In this document: one piece after another, positions 1 through 6,858 of the stretch
Position numbering within the stretch: the first letter of the stretch is position 1
How the letters are laid out: each line of letters starts with the position of its first letter
From: Alphaproteobacteria bacterium
GTDB lineage: Bacteria; Pseudomonadota; Alphaproteobacteria; Rhizobiales; Aestuariivirgaceae
Reading direction: 5' to 3'
NCBI GenBank assembly: GCA_024639035.1
Contig: JAHEJE010000108.1
Coordinates: forward strand, 1 to 9,063
Length of the DNA: 9,063 nt
Notes under the pieces: generated by a model
What the model saw: only the letters and a program-made list of their open reading frames with translations
Told to the model about the DNA's origin: nothing
The model's database searches: none
Made by a program: the position numbers and the translations under genes

Positions 1-1
1 G

Positions 2-406
2 CTGGTGCTCGATGCAATGCTAGAGATCTGGCAGGCGAGGGCCGACAGCACGTTCGACACCGCCGGGCACCGCGGTTTCGCGCGCTCGATGACCGATTTC
101 AAGACGGGAATGTTTCATTTCGAAACCGTGAAGCCTGGCCGTGTACCAAATGGCGAAGGCAACCTTCAAGCCCCGCATATCTCGCTGTTGATCTTCGCCC
201 GTGGCATCAACCTTCATCTCCACACCCGCATCTACTTCGATGACGAGGAAAAGGCCAATGCGGTGGATCCGGTGCTTGCGCGGATCGATGATGAGACCGC
301 CCGCAACACGCTTCTGGCCCGCCGTGATCGCGCGGCGACGGCCGCCACATATCGTTTCGATATCATTCTGCAGGGCGACGGCGAGACGGTGTTCTTCGAC
401 ATCTGA
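2..406 (+). CDS. pcaG: Protocatechuate 3,4-dioxygenase alpha subunit, 3' part
   Basis: This is the C-terminal ~134 residues of PcaG. The start lies before the window, and the reading frame is open from base 2 (the family is usually about 200 residues). With PcaH it forms the intradiol dioxygenase that cleaves protocatechuate to 3-carboxy-cis,cis-muconate, the first step of the beta-ketoadipate pathway in the cytoplasm. The evidence is the PcaG-type C-terminal core: FHFETVKPGRVPN, then APHISLLIFARGINLHLHTR with IYFDDE, then the end FDIILQGDGETVFFDI. The alpha subunit shapes the active site but does not carry the iron ligands, which are in PcaH, expected upstream. The gene stops 15 bases before the convergent end of the homogentisate operon. 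Its neighbours to the left are unseen, so its operon cannot be described. Confidence 0.93.
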   Translation: MVLDAMLEIWQARADSTFDTAGHRGFARSMTDFKTGMFHFETVKPGRVPNGEGNLQAPHISLLIFARGINLHLHTRIYFDDEEKANAVDPVLARIDDETARNTLLARRDRAATAATYRFDIILQGDGETVFFDI

Positions 407-421
407 ACAAGGGGGGCCCGC

Positions 422-610
422 TCAGGCCTGGGCCGCATTCAACGCCTCGAGAACGATATCGTCATCGCCGATGTGATTGGCCAACAGCAGCACCATGCGC
501 GCATTGAAGGCAGCACTCTGCTCGTCGGTCAGATCGCGGTGAGCATCGATGATGGCGGCGTAGACCGCGTCCGGGTTGGTCAGGTTGGTCGTCGTTGTCA
601 GTTTCGTCAT
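422..610 (-). CDS. DUF2783 small protein, probable partner of the FAD hydroxylase
   Basis: This is a 62-residue protein that starts MTKLTTTTNL and carries the core DAVYAAIIDAHRDLTDEQSA followed by NARMVLLLANHIGDDDIVLEAL, which I recognise as DUF2783. It has no signal peptide or membrane segment, and looks like a small helical, acidic cytoplasmic protein. The frame is open upstream to 712, but ATG 610 is chosen because the hydroxylase stop and this start share one base (TGATG, 612 to 608), typical of translational coupling. In Pseudomonas putida U, 3-hydroxyphenylacetate 6-hydroxylase consists of a flavoprotein (MhaA) and a small coupling protein (MhaB). By size and position this gene is the likely MhaB counterpart. 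That assignment is from memory of the system and gene order, not from an alignment. It is the last gene of the operon. Confidence 0.85.
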   Translation of the reverse strand: MTKLTTTTNLTNPDAVYAAIIDAHRDLTDEQSAAFNARMVLLLANHIGDDDIVLEALNAAQA

Positions 611-2220
611 CAGCCAAATCCCAGTGCACGCTGTTGTGCTGCAATCACCTTGTCCCTGTCGAAGTGCCGCCAACGCGCGCACAGATACTGATCCGGCCGG
701 AACAGAAGGCACGATCCCGGCCGGGTGTCGTAGCGTTGCGCAAACAGCCCGAGGCTGTCGGTGACATTTCGACCGATCGTCACTATGCGCATGTCGGCCG
801 GCATGGCGGCCTTAACATCGCAGCCATGACAGACCAGGGTGAAATCCGCCCCGAGCGCGTCGAGCAGCCAGATGCGTTCACCGGCGTCGTTTTCAAGCGG
901 GGCATCCACCGGCGGCGACCCTGGCGTGACACTATTGGCCCAGTCATCTTCGTCCGGGGTGTTGAGGCCGCCGGGACCATAGGGGGTCGGTTTCGACAAC
1001 CGGCCTGAATTGACCATTGCCTTGGCGAAATCGAAATGGCGCGCGAGATCGAGGGTGGCGTTGCGAAAGGTCAGCGCCATGCCGGATTTCGGTGAGATGA
1101 AATCGGTCGCGCGGGTGGAATTGCCGATATTGTCATCAGCCGCGCGCTCGCGTTCTTCGCCGTAAAAGGCAATGATCTGTGGTCCCGCTTTGCCGTTGAT
1201 CAGGGCATCGAGTTTCCAGGCGAGGTTGTGCGCATCCTCGAATCCGGAATTCGCTCCGCGCGCGCCGAACGGGGAGACCTGATGCGCCGCATCGCCGGCA
1301 AAGATGATCCGGCCGTGAACAAACTCTGCCATGCGCTTGCATTGGAATGTGTAGACAGACACCCACTCCAGCGCGACGCCGGTGTTCTCGCCCAGCATGG
1401 CTTTCAGCCGCGGCATGACCCTGTCAGGGCGTTTCTCCAACGCGCTGTCGGCATCGCGTCCGAGCTGGAAGTCGATCCGCCACACATCGTCGGGTTGTTT
1501 GTGGAGCAGGGTCGACTGTCCCTGATGGAACGGCGGGTCGAACCAGAACCAGCGCTCGGTCGGGAAGGATGCCTTCATCTTCACATCGGCAATCAAAAAG
1601 CGGTCTTCAAACACCTTGCCGACGAATTCCTGGCCGAGCATGGTGCGCAACGGCGAACGCGCACCGTCGCAGGCGACCACCCAATCCGCCGAGACCTCGT
1701 AACGCCCATCAGGGGTGTCAATGGTCAATACCGCAAGGTCCTCGCCCGGCGCAACGGCGCACAACTCATTGCGCCAGCGCAGATCCAGGTTCGCAAGCGC
1801 GCCGGCCCGTTCGACAAGAAATGCCTCGACATAATACTGCTGCAGATTGATGAAGGCGGGGCGCTTGTGACCGTCTTCGGGCAGCAGGTCGAACGCGTAA
1901 ATCTGGTCCTCGCCCTGAAACACCTTGCCGATATTCCACGTGACGCCCTTTTGGACCATCTTCTCGCCGACCCCCAGGGTATCGCATACCTCCAGAGCAC
2001 GTTTGGAAAAGCAAATTGCGCGCGAACCCTCGGAGATCTTGTCGTTGTCATCGAGAACGACGACCGGATGTCCGCGTTGGGCTAGGTCGATAGCGGTCGC
2101 CAGACCGACCGGCCCGGCGCCTACGACAACGACGGGGTGGTGCGGGCGCTCAGGGGCATCCTGGTCTGGCGAGCGCGCGTAGCCGTATTGATAGAGTGCC
2201 TTGAACTCCGGTTCGCTCAT
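610..2220 (-). CDS. FAD-dependent aromatic hydroxylase (MhpA/MhaA-like), likely 3-hydroxyphenylacetate 6-hydroxylase
   Basis: This 536-residue class A flavoprotein monooxygenase has three visible parts. The FAD-binding Rossmann motif VVVVGAGPVGLATAIDLAQR contains GAGPVG at residues 34-39. The DG motif VVACDGARSPLR has D185-G186. The second FAD motif IIFAGDAAHQVSPFGARGAN has G309-D310 and is followed by DAHNLAWKL. The C-terminal ~110 residues fit the thioredoxin-like tail of the MhpA/phenol hydroxylase group. Such enzymes use NAD(P)H and O2 to hydroxylate a phenol ring. In a homogentisate operon the obvious product is homogentisate, made from 3-hydroxyphenylacetate. A hydroxybenzoate-type or other phenolic substrate is possible. 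ATG 2220 is preferred over the upstream in-frame GTG at 2250, because 2220 begins MSEPEFKALYQYGYARSPDQ, a natural N-terminus, and lies 8 bases after the upstream stop, while 2250 would overlap that gene. The stop overlaps the next start by one base. Class is confident; substrate is inferred. Confidence 0.9.
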   Translation of the reverse strand: MSEPEFKALYQYGYARSPDQDAPERPHHPVVVVGAGPVGLATAIDLAQRGHPVVVLDDNDKISEGSRAICFSKRALEVCDTLGVGEKMVQKGVTWNIGKVFQGEDQIYAFDLLPEDGHKRPAFINLQQYYVEAFLVERAGALANLDLRWRNELCAVAPGEDLAVLTIDTPDGRYEVSADWVVACDGARSPLRTMLGQEFVGKVFEDRFLIADVKMKASFPTERWFWFDPPFHQGQSTLLHKQPDDVWRIDFQLGRDADSALEKRPDRVMPRLKAMLGENTGVALEWVSVYTFQCKRMAEFVHGRIIFAGDAAHQVSPFGARGANSGFEDAHNLAWKLDALINGKAGPQIIAFYGEERERAADDNIGNSTRATDFISPKSGMALTFRNATLDLARHFDFAKAMVNSGRLSKPTPYGPGGLNTPDEDDWANSVTPGSPPVDAPLENDAGERIWLLDALGADFTLVCHGCDVKAAMPADMRIVTIGRNVTDSLGLFAQRYDTRPGSCLLFRPDQYLCARWRHFDRDKVIAAQQRALGFG

Positions 2221-2228
2221 CGCATCGC

Positions 2229-3179
2229 TTAACCCTGCAGGGCCTGCCACATTTCCTTGTCGCGTTCAGCCGTCCAGATCCGTGGCGTGTCGATCCCGCG
2301 CGCCTCATCGTAGGCACGTGCGACGTTGAACGGCAGGCAATGCTCGAAGATGGCCCAGTCGCCGTAGGCCGGCCGCATGCGCTCGGCACAGGCATCGAAG
2401 CACTCCTTCAGCGGCGCCCCGGCCGCCGCGCCGCGCGCGACACTGGCATAGGTTTCATGCAGGAACTCGGCGGTCAGTTCGATCGCTTCCATCACGGTCG
2501 CGCCATCGTGCAGGGCATCGCCGCGCCCCGGCATCAGGGCTTGCGGATCGAAGGCGGCGATGTTGGCCAGTGTCTCGGGCCAGTCGCCGAAATGGCCGTC
2601 GCCGCAGTAGCATGCCGACTTGTATTCAACGATGTCGCCGGAGAACATCACTTGGGCATCCGGCACCCAGGCGACAATGTCGCCGGCCGTGTGCGCCCGG
2701 CCAAGCCATTTCAGGTCGACCCGCCTGTTACCGAGATAAAGCGTCAGACTGTCGGAAAAGGTCATGCTCGGCCAGGTCAGTCCGGGAATCGAGTCTGCAT
2801 CGCGGAACAACCGAGGAAAGCGGTCGAATTCGGACGTCCAGTCCTCTTGACCGCGCTCGCAGATCATTGCCCGGCACAGGTCGGATGCAACGATTTCGCT
2901 GGCCTGATAGGCCGATGCCCCGAGCACCCTGACGGCGTGGTAGTGCGACAGCACGACGTATTTGATCGGCTTGTCGGTGACCGCACGCACCCGTTCGATA
3001 ACCTGCTGCGCCATGGCCGGGGTTGCCTGCGTATCGATGACCATGCAGGCCTCATCGCCAATGATGACGCCGGTGTTGGGGTCGCCTTCGGCGGTGAAGG
3101 CGTAAAGATCCCGGCCGATTTCCGCGAATGTGATTGTCTTTTCTGCGGTATCGCCGGTTGAGGCAAAGGCTTTGGCCAT
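2229..3179 (-). CDS. Metallo-beta-lactamase-fold protein with degenerate metal site, homogentisate operon
   Basis: This is a 316-residue MBL-fold protein. The N-terminal strand region runs to CMVIDTQ (45-51). The metal motif that is normally HxHxDH reads SHYHAVRV, giving H79 and H81 but V83 and R84 in place of Asp and His. H163 is in GRAHTAGD and D182 in FSGD. The last motif, usually PGHG, is PGRGD with R219. The three site-1 histidines and the bridging Asp are kept, while the site-2 residues are gone. A CYCGDGHFGDW segment (190-200) follows. No signal peptide is seen, so it is cytoplasmic. The frame is open to 3218, but ATG 3179 is chosen because AGGAG lies 9 bases before it and it follows the FAH stop by 4 bases. 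The role is unknown; hydrolysis of a lactone or thioester side product of the pathway is only a guess. Fold is confident, function not. Confidence 0.88.
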   Translation of the reverse strand: MAKAFASTGDTAEKTITFAEIGRDLYAFTAEGDPNTGVIIGDEACMVIDTQATPAMAQQVIERVRAVTDKPIKYVVLSHYHAVRVLGASAYQASEIVASDLCRAMICERGQEDWTSEFDRFPRLFRDADSIPGLTWPSMTFSDSLTLYLGNRRVDLKWLGRAHTAGDIVAWVPDAQVMFSGDIVEYKSACYCGDGHFGDWPETLANIAAFDPQALMPGRGDALHDGATVMEAIELTAEFLHETYASVARGAAAGAPLKECFDACAERMRPAYGDWAIFEHCLPFNVARAYDEARGIDTPRIWTAERDKEMWQALQG

Positions 3180-3183
3180 ATGT

Positions 3184-4203
3184 TCAGGCTCCTGGCTGGC
3201 GTGCAATCTTCTGTTCAATGGACCCGAAAATGGACTGGCCCTCGGGGTCGTTCATCTCGATGCGAACCGTATCGCCGAATTTCATGAACGATGTTCTCGG
3301 TTCACCATCGCTGATGGTCTCGATCATGCGGATCTCGGCGATGCAGGAATAGCCCTTGCCGCCCTGTGCGACCGGCCGGCCCGGCGAACCGCTCGGATCC
3401 TTATTGGACACGGTGCCCGAACCGATGATCGTCCCGGCAGTAAGCGGTCGGGTCTTTGCCGCATGGGCGATCAGTGACGCGAAATCGAATGTCATGTCGA
3501 TTCCGGCATTGGGCTTGCCGAACGGCTTGCCGTTCAGCGTCGACAAGAGTGGCAAATGCACCTTGCCGTCCCGCCACGCCTCGCCTAGCTCATCAGGCGT
3601 TACGGCAACCGGCGAGAAGGCCGAAGACGGCTTTGCCTGAAAGAAGCCGAACCCTTTCGCCAACTCCGCCGGGATCAGCCCGCGCAGCGACACATCGTTG
3701 ACCAGCATGATCAGCCTGATGTGGTTGTGCGCATCATCGGCGCCGATGCCCATTGGCACATCGCCGGTCACAACGGCGATTTCGGCTTCGAAGTCGATGC
3801 CCCAGGCCTCATCGGCCATGACGATATCGTCGCGAGGACCGAGAAAACTGTCCGATCCCCCTTGATACATCAGCGGATCGCTCCAGAAACTCTCGGGAAG
3901 CTCGGCACCCCGTGCCCGTCGCACAAGTTCGACGTGGTTGACGTAGGCCGAGCCATCCGCCCATTGGTAGGCGCGCGGAAGCGGTGAGGCACATGCGCTC
4001 TGATCAAAGGGCTGCCCGGCAATGGCGCCCAGACTCAGCCGGTCGTAGAGGTCATGTAACGCCGGTGCGCATCGCGGCCAGTCATCAAGAGCCGCCTGCA
4101 GTGTCCCGGCTATCGCGCCGGCCGGGGTGAACCGTTCCAGATCCCGCGATACGCACACCAGCCGGCCATCCCGGCTTTCGTCTTTCAATGTCGCCAGTTT
4201 CAT
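3184..4203 (-). CDS. fahA: Fumarylacetoacetase (FAH family, short bacterial type)
   Basis: This 339-residue protein hydrolyses fumarylacetoacetate to fumarate and acetoacetate, the last step of the homogentisate pathway. The FAH fold is visible: YVNHVELVRRARG near 87-99, MYQGGSDSFLGP at 112-123, the metal ligands in GIDFEAEIAV (E139 and E141, equivalent to mouse E199/E201), LVNDVSLR (D170, equivalent to D233), FFQAKPSSAFSP with K191, and GTIIGSGTVSNKD at 257-269. It belongs to the ~330-residue class rather than the ~430-residue enzyme of Pseudomonas and animals. The start is ATG 4203, not the earlier in-frame codon at 4254 inside hmgA. The hmgA stop TAG is itself part of the Shine-Dalgarno TAGGA that precedes this ATG by 7 bases, so translation of the two is probably linked. 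A 4-base gap follows to the MBL gene. Function is supported by both motifs and context; other FAH-family hydrolases are less likely here. Confidence 0.93.
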   Translation of the reverse strand: MKLATLKDESRDGRLVCVSRDLERFTPAGAIAGTLQAALDDWPRCAPALHDLYDRLSLGAIAGQPFDQSACASPLPRAYQWADGSAYVNHVELVRRARGAELPESFWSDPLMYQGGSDSFLGPRDDIVMADEAWGIDFEAEIAVVTGDVPMGIGADDAHNHIRLIMLVNDVSLRGLIPAELAKGFGFFQAKPSSAFSPVAVTPDELGEAWRDGKVHLPLLSTLNGKPFGKPNAGIDMTFDFASLIAHAAKTRPLTAGTIIGSGTVSNKDPSGSPGRPVAQGGKGYSCIAEIRMIETISDGEPRTSFMKFGDTVRIEMNDPEGQSIFGSIEQKIARQPGA

Positions 4204-4211
4204 CGTGTGTC

Positions 4212-5522
4212 CTAGGGGTTGCCATCGAAGTGCTTCTTGAGGCCTGCCCAGCAATCGATGTAGTCGGTCTGCAGGGTTTCGGTCTCCGCGGCAAATCTGG
4301 TCAGGTGTTGCGGAAAACGGGTTTCGAACATGAACGCCAGGGTGCCCGAAAGTTTTTCCGGTTTGAGTTCCGATTTCGTCGCGCCTTCAAACGCATTGGT
4401 GTCCGGTCCATGCGGCAGCATGCAGTTGTGCAGGCTGGCACCGCCCGGGACGAACCCGTCCGGTTTGGCATCGTAGACCCCGTAAACGAGCCCCATGAAT
4501 TCAGACATGATGTTCAAGTGATACCATGGCGGCCGGAACGAATGCTCGGCTACCATCCAGCGTTCCGGGAATATGACAAAGTCGATATTTGCCGTTCCCG
4601 GCGTTTCTGATGGAGCGGTGAGCACCGTGAAAATCGATGGATCGGGATGATCGAATGCAATTGCCCCGACCGGCGAGAATGTTCGTAGGTCATACTTGTA
4701 GGGCGCATAATTGCCGTGCCAGGCCACGACATCGAGCGGTGAGTGGCCGATTTCCGTCCGGTAGAATTTCCCGCACCACTTGATGATCATGCGCGAAGCG
4801 GTTTCGTTGTCTTCGAACGCCGCCACCGGCGTCTTGAAGTCGCGGGGGTTGGCCAGGCAGTTGGCGCCGATGGGGCCGCGGTCGGGCAGGGTGAACTTCG
4901 CGCCATAGTTCTCGCACAGATAGCCGCTCGCCGGGCCGTCAGTCAGTTCAACCCGCATCTTAACACCGCGCGGAATGACACATATGTCGCCCGGTGCAAT
5001 ATCGATCTTGCCGAATTCGGTCCACAGCAACAATCCGCCATCCTGCGGTACGAACAACAGTTCGCCATCTGCGTTGTAGAAGTACTCATCCTCCATCGAA
5101 CGATTGATAAGATAGATGTGTGTGGCCATGCCGGACTGGGCATTGACGTCGCCGGCGGTGGTCATGGTCCGCACCCCGGTAAGGAACGTCAGCGGCTCGT
5201 TCGGCATCGCCGCCGGACTCCAGCGCAGTTGGGCAATCGGCAGGTCGTGATCGTCCACCAGCGGCCCGGTCTTCCACAGCGGCACATCCAAGCGCTCAAA
5301 GCTGGTCGTGTGACGGACCGACGGCCTGATCCGATACAGCCAGGCGCGCTCGTTGGTGCCGCGCGGCGCGGTGAACGGCGAGCCTGACAATTGCTCGGCA
5401 TAAAGACCATAGGCACACTTTTGCGGAGAATTCTGGCCCTGCGGCAACGCGCCGGGCAAGGCTTCGGTCTCAAAATCATTGCCGAAGCCCGGCATATAGG
5501 CATTCGTCACTTTGGCCTCCAT
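4212..5522 (-). CDS. hmgA: Homogentisate 1,2-dioxygenase
   Basis: This 436-residue Fe(II) ring-cleavage enzyme converts homogentisate to maleylacetoacetate in the cytoplasm. The typical N-terminus contains YMPGFGNDFETEALPGALPQ followed by GQNSPQ. The iron ligands fall at H335 and E341 (in PPWYHLNIMSEFMG) and H371 (in NCMLPHGPD), the same numbers as in the human enzyme, and the active-site H292 is in AFDHPDPSIF. Length is normal and no residue is missing. The start at 5522 is preceded by a weak purine stretch (GAGAA, 7 bases away). It is the first gene of the five-gene minus-strand operon, and is divergent from the MarR regulator across 61 bases that hold the proposed promoter and operator. 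Expression is therefore likely repressed by that MarR protein and relieved by homogentisate or a near metabolite (inferred). Confidence 0.98.
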   Translation of the reverse strand: MEAKVTNAYMPGFGNDFETEALPGALPQGQNSPQKCAYGLYAEQLSGSPFTAPRGTNERAWLYRIRPSVRHTTSFERLDVPLWKTGPLVDDHDLPIAQLRWSPAAMPNEPLTFLTGVRTMTTAGDVNAQSGMATHIYLINRSMEDEYFYNADGELLFVPQDGGLLLWTEFGKIDIAPGDICVIPRGVKMRVELTDGPASGYLCENYGAKFTLPDRGPIGANCLANPRDFKTPVAAFEDNETASRMIIKWCGKFYRTEIGHSPLDVVAWHGNYAPYKYDLRTFSPVGAIAFDHPDPSIFTVLTAPSETPGTANIDFVIFPERWMVAEHSFRPPWYHLNIMSEFMGLVYGVYDAKPDGFVPGGASLHNCMLPHGPDTNAFEGATKSELKPEKLSGTLAFMFETRFPQHLTRFAAETETLQTDYIDCWAGLKKHFDGNP

Positions 5523-5545
5523 CTTGGAATTCTCGTGATCCCAGC

Positions 5546-5574
5546 TTGCGGTACAGGGTGCGAATTAGTTACAT
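5546..5574 (+). promoter_or_regulatory. Weak candidate promoter of the marR-maiA operon
   Basis: TTGCGG (5546-5551) and TTACAT (5569-5574) are spaced by 17 bases. The -10 matches only 3 of 6 positions. Transcription would begin at about 5581-5584, on or beside the regulator's ATG, which would suit the absence of a Shine-Dalgarno there. The -10 lies inside the palindrome, so this promoter would be autoregulated. Low confidence. Confidence 0.2.
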
Positions 5575-5585
5575 TTGCAACTAAT
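5564..5585. promoter_or_regulatory. 22-bp palindrome, probable MarR operator
   Basis: Outer arms ATTAGTT (5564-5570) and AACTAAT (5579-5585) are perfect inverted copies. Of the four inner bases on each side (5571-5574 and 5575-5578), two pair, giving 9 of 11 pairs over the full site. Size and symmetry suit a MarR dimer. It lies in the only spacer between the regulator and hmgA, between the -35 and -10 of the proposed hmgA promoter, and its last two bases are the A and T of the regulator's ATG. One dimer here could repress both directions. I think related alphaproteobacterial hmg operators look similar, but cannot check this. Confidence 0.65.
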
Positions 5586-5594
5586 GAACGTCAA
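5564..5594 (-). promoter_or_regulatory. Proposed sigma70-type promoter of the hmgA operon
   Basis: On the minus strand TTGACG (5594-5589) matches the -35 consensus at five of six bases. The -10 could be ACTAAT (5569-5564, 4 of 6, spacer 19) or TAACTA (5571-5566, spacer 17, poor match). Transcription would then start near 5557, leaving a leader of about 35 bases before hmgA. The -35 lies inside the regulator's coding sequence. This is a visual match only. Confidence 0.4.
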
Positions 5595-6063
5595 GGACAC
5601 AAAGCCCCCGCCCGGCGCCATCGAGCTGGAAAGGTTTCTGCCATACCGCCTGAATGTGGTCGCCGAGGCGGTGAGCAGGGCATTGTCCCGCATCTATGCC
5701 GAGCGCTATGGCATTACCGTTCCCGAGTGGCGCATCTTGGCAACGCTTGGGCAGTATGGCCGCATGACAGCCAAGGACATCGGTGCGCATAGCCGGATGC
5801 ACAAGACCAAGGTTTCAAGGGCGGTTGCCCACCTGGCCGGCAACGGCTTGGTCGAGCGGATGTCAAATGCCGACGATCTCAGGGAAAGCTACCTGATGCT
5901 GACCGGCGACGGCCAGAAGGTCTATTGTTCGATTGTGCCGCAGGCCATTGAGTTTGCAGAGGGCCTGTTCGATGGCATTCCGGCGTGCGATCGCGAGATG
6001 CTTGAACGCCTGCTGCACCAGCTCGAAATGCGCGCGAACCAGATGTCGAAGGAGGGCGAATGA
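5584..6063 (+). CDS. MarR-family transcriptional regulator of the homogentisate genes
   Basis: This 159-residue protein has a MarR winged-helix fold. Helix 1 is near LPYRLNVVAEAVSRALSRIY. The core VPEWRILATLGQYGRMTAKD spans about 46-65. The recognition helix is around HKTKVSRAVAHLAGNGLVER, and the wing around ADDLRESYLMLTGDGQKVY. The C-terminal helices for dimerisation end QLEMRANQMSKEGE. It is not the IclR-type HmgR of Pseudomonas putida. Divergence from hmgA, the palindrome over its own start and its overlap with maiA make it the likely local repressor of the pathway (inferred). ATG 5584 is the only sensible start; the in-frame TTG at 5575 is unlikely. No Shine-Dalgarno is seen, so the transcript may be leaderless. 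Its stop overlaps the maiA start by four bases (ATGA). Confidence 0.92.
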   Translation: MNVKDTKPPPGAIELERFLPYRLNVVAEAVSRALSRIYAERYGITVPEWRILATLGQYGRMTAKDIGAHSRMHKTKVSRAVAHLAGNGLVERMSNADDLRESYLMLTGDGQKVYCSIVPQAIEFAEGLFDGIPACDREMLERLLHQLEMRANQMSKEGE

Positions 6064-6710
6064 GCACCACCGGGTTGCAGCTTTTCGACTATTTCAGATC
6101 CTCCGCGGCCTACCGTGTGCGCATCGCTCTCAACCTGAAGGGCATCGATGCCGAGCAGCGGTGTGTGCATCTGCTGAACAACGGTGGTGAGCACAAGAGC
6201 GAGGCGTACCAGAGCATCAATCCGCAAGGCCTTGTTCCAGCGCTACGATTGCCGGGCGGTGACGTTCTGACCCAGTCTCTTGCTATCCTGGAATACCTCG
6301 AAGAAACCCATCCCCTACCGGCAATTCTGCCGGCAGACCCGATAGAGCGGGCCACGGTCCGTGCCATGGCGCTGTCGGTTGCCTGCGACATTCATCCCCT
6401 CAACAATCTGCGGGTGCTCGACTATCTCAAGTCTCAGCTAGGCCACGGCCAGGAACAGGTCGGCGCTTGGTATAGCCATTGGATCACCACAGGTTTCACC
6501 GCGTTGGAACAAATGATCGCCGACACGCCTTTCTGCCACGGGTCCGAGCCGGGCATTGCCGACATCTGCCTTGTGCCGCAAGTCTTCAACGCGCGTCGTT
6601 TCGACGTCGACTTGACGCCGTTTCCCAAGATAGCTGCCGTCGATGCCCGTTGTGCCCGGCTGGCGGCTTTTGCTGACGCTCATCCTGACCGTCAGCCGGA
6701 CGCTCCCTAG
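6060..6710 (+). CDS. maiA: Maleylacetoacetate isomerase (GST zeta type)
   Basis: This 216-residue glutathione-dependent enzyme isomerises maleylacetoacetate to fumarylacetoacetate, between HmgA and the hydrolase. The N-terminal thioredoxin-like domain has the zeta motif FDYFRSSAAYRVRIALNLKG, with S14 and S15. The cysteine of the usual SSC motif is alanine (A16); the pair of serines is kept. It is followed by NPQGLVPAL (54-62) and TQSLAILEYLEETHP (71-85, Q72-S73 for glutathione). The C-terminal helical domain has CDIHPLNNLRVLDYL and CHGSEPGIADICLVPQVFNA. Length is normal for the family. ATG 6060 overlaps the regulator stop (ATGA) and follows a strong AGGAGG at 6050-6055, with a short 4-base spacer. 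Placing the isomerase with the regulator, apart from the other pathway genes, means both operons must be induced together. Confidence 0.96.
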   Translation: MSTTGLQLFDYFRSSAAYRVRIALNLKGIDAEQRCVHLLNNGGEHKSEAYQSINPQGLVPALRLPGGDVLTQSLAILEYLEETHPLPAILPADPIERATVRAMALSVACDIHPLNNLRVLDYLKSQLGHGQEQVGAWYSHWITTGFTALEQMIADTPFCHGSEPGIADICLVPQVFNARRFDVDLTPFPKIAAVDARCARLAAFADAHPDRQPDAP

Positions 6711-6717
6711 CGGGCGA

Positions 6718-6753
6718 TGCCGGCACTTGGTTGGTCCGGCACTGACCGTGCCG
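6718..6753 (+). terminator. Two alternative GC hairpins after maiA, possible weak terminator
   Basis: Eight bases after the maiA stop, TGCCGG (6718-6723) can pair with CCGGCA (6736-6741). Alternatively CGGCAC (6737-6742) pairs with GTGCCG (6748-6753) around a 5-base loop. The two share bases and exclude each other. No U tract follows, so this is not a standard intrinsic terminator; it may slow polymerase, protect the 3' end or mean nothing. The rest of the spacer up to the palindrome at 6859 holds a lone TTGACA (6785-6790) without a matching -10. Confidence 0.3.
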
Positions 6754-6858
6754 CCTGCCCAGATGAGCGCACGCATGAATAGAGTTGACAGAATTTCGCA
6801 ACCCTAAGGCTGCAGCGCGTTGATTTATTTTGTGAGATCGCCGTTGCCGAAACGCGAG

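Noticed and set aside
611..712. N-terminal extension of the DUF2783 protein (34 more residues)
   Set aside because: It would lie wholly inside the hydroxylase gene; the TGATG junction and the DUF2783 length support the start at 610.
1228..2085. 285-residue open frame on the plus strand
   Set aside because: It is antisense to the FAD hydroxylase, whose motifs are unmistakable; the translation has no recognisable domain and arises from high GC content.
2340..3161. 273-residue open frame on the plus strand
   Set aside because: It lies antisense to the MBL gene, has no family features, and its neighbours and spacing fit no operon.
4743..5387. 214-residue open frame on the plus strand
   Set aside because: It is antisense to hmgA; the arginine/glycine-rich product has no domain.
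6785..6813. Promoter with a consensus TTGACA at 6785-6790
   Set aside because: At 16-18 bases downstream there is only GGCTGC-like sequence, so no -10 element supports it.
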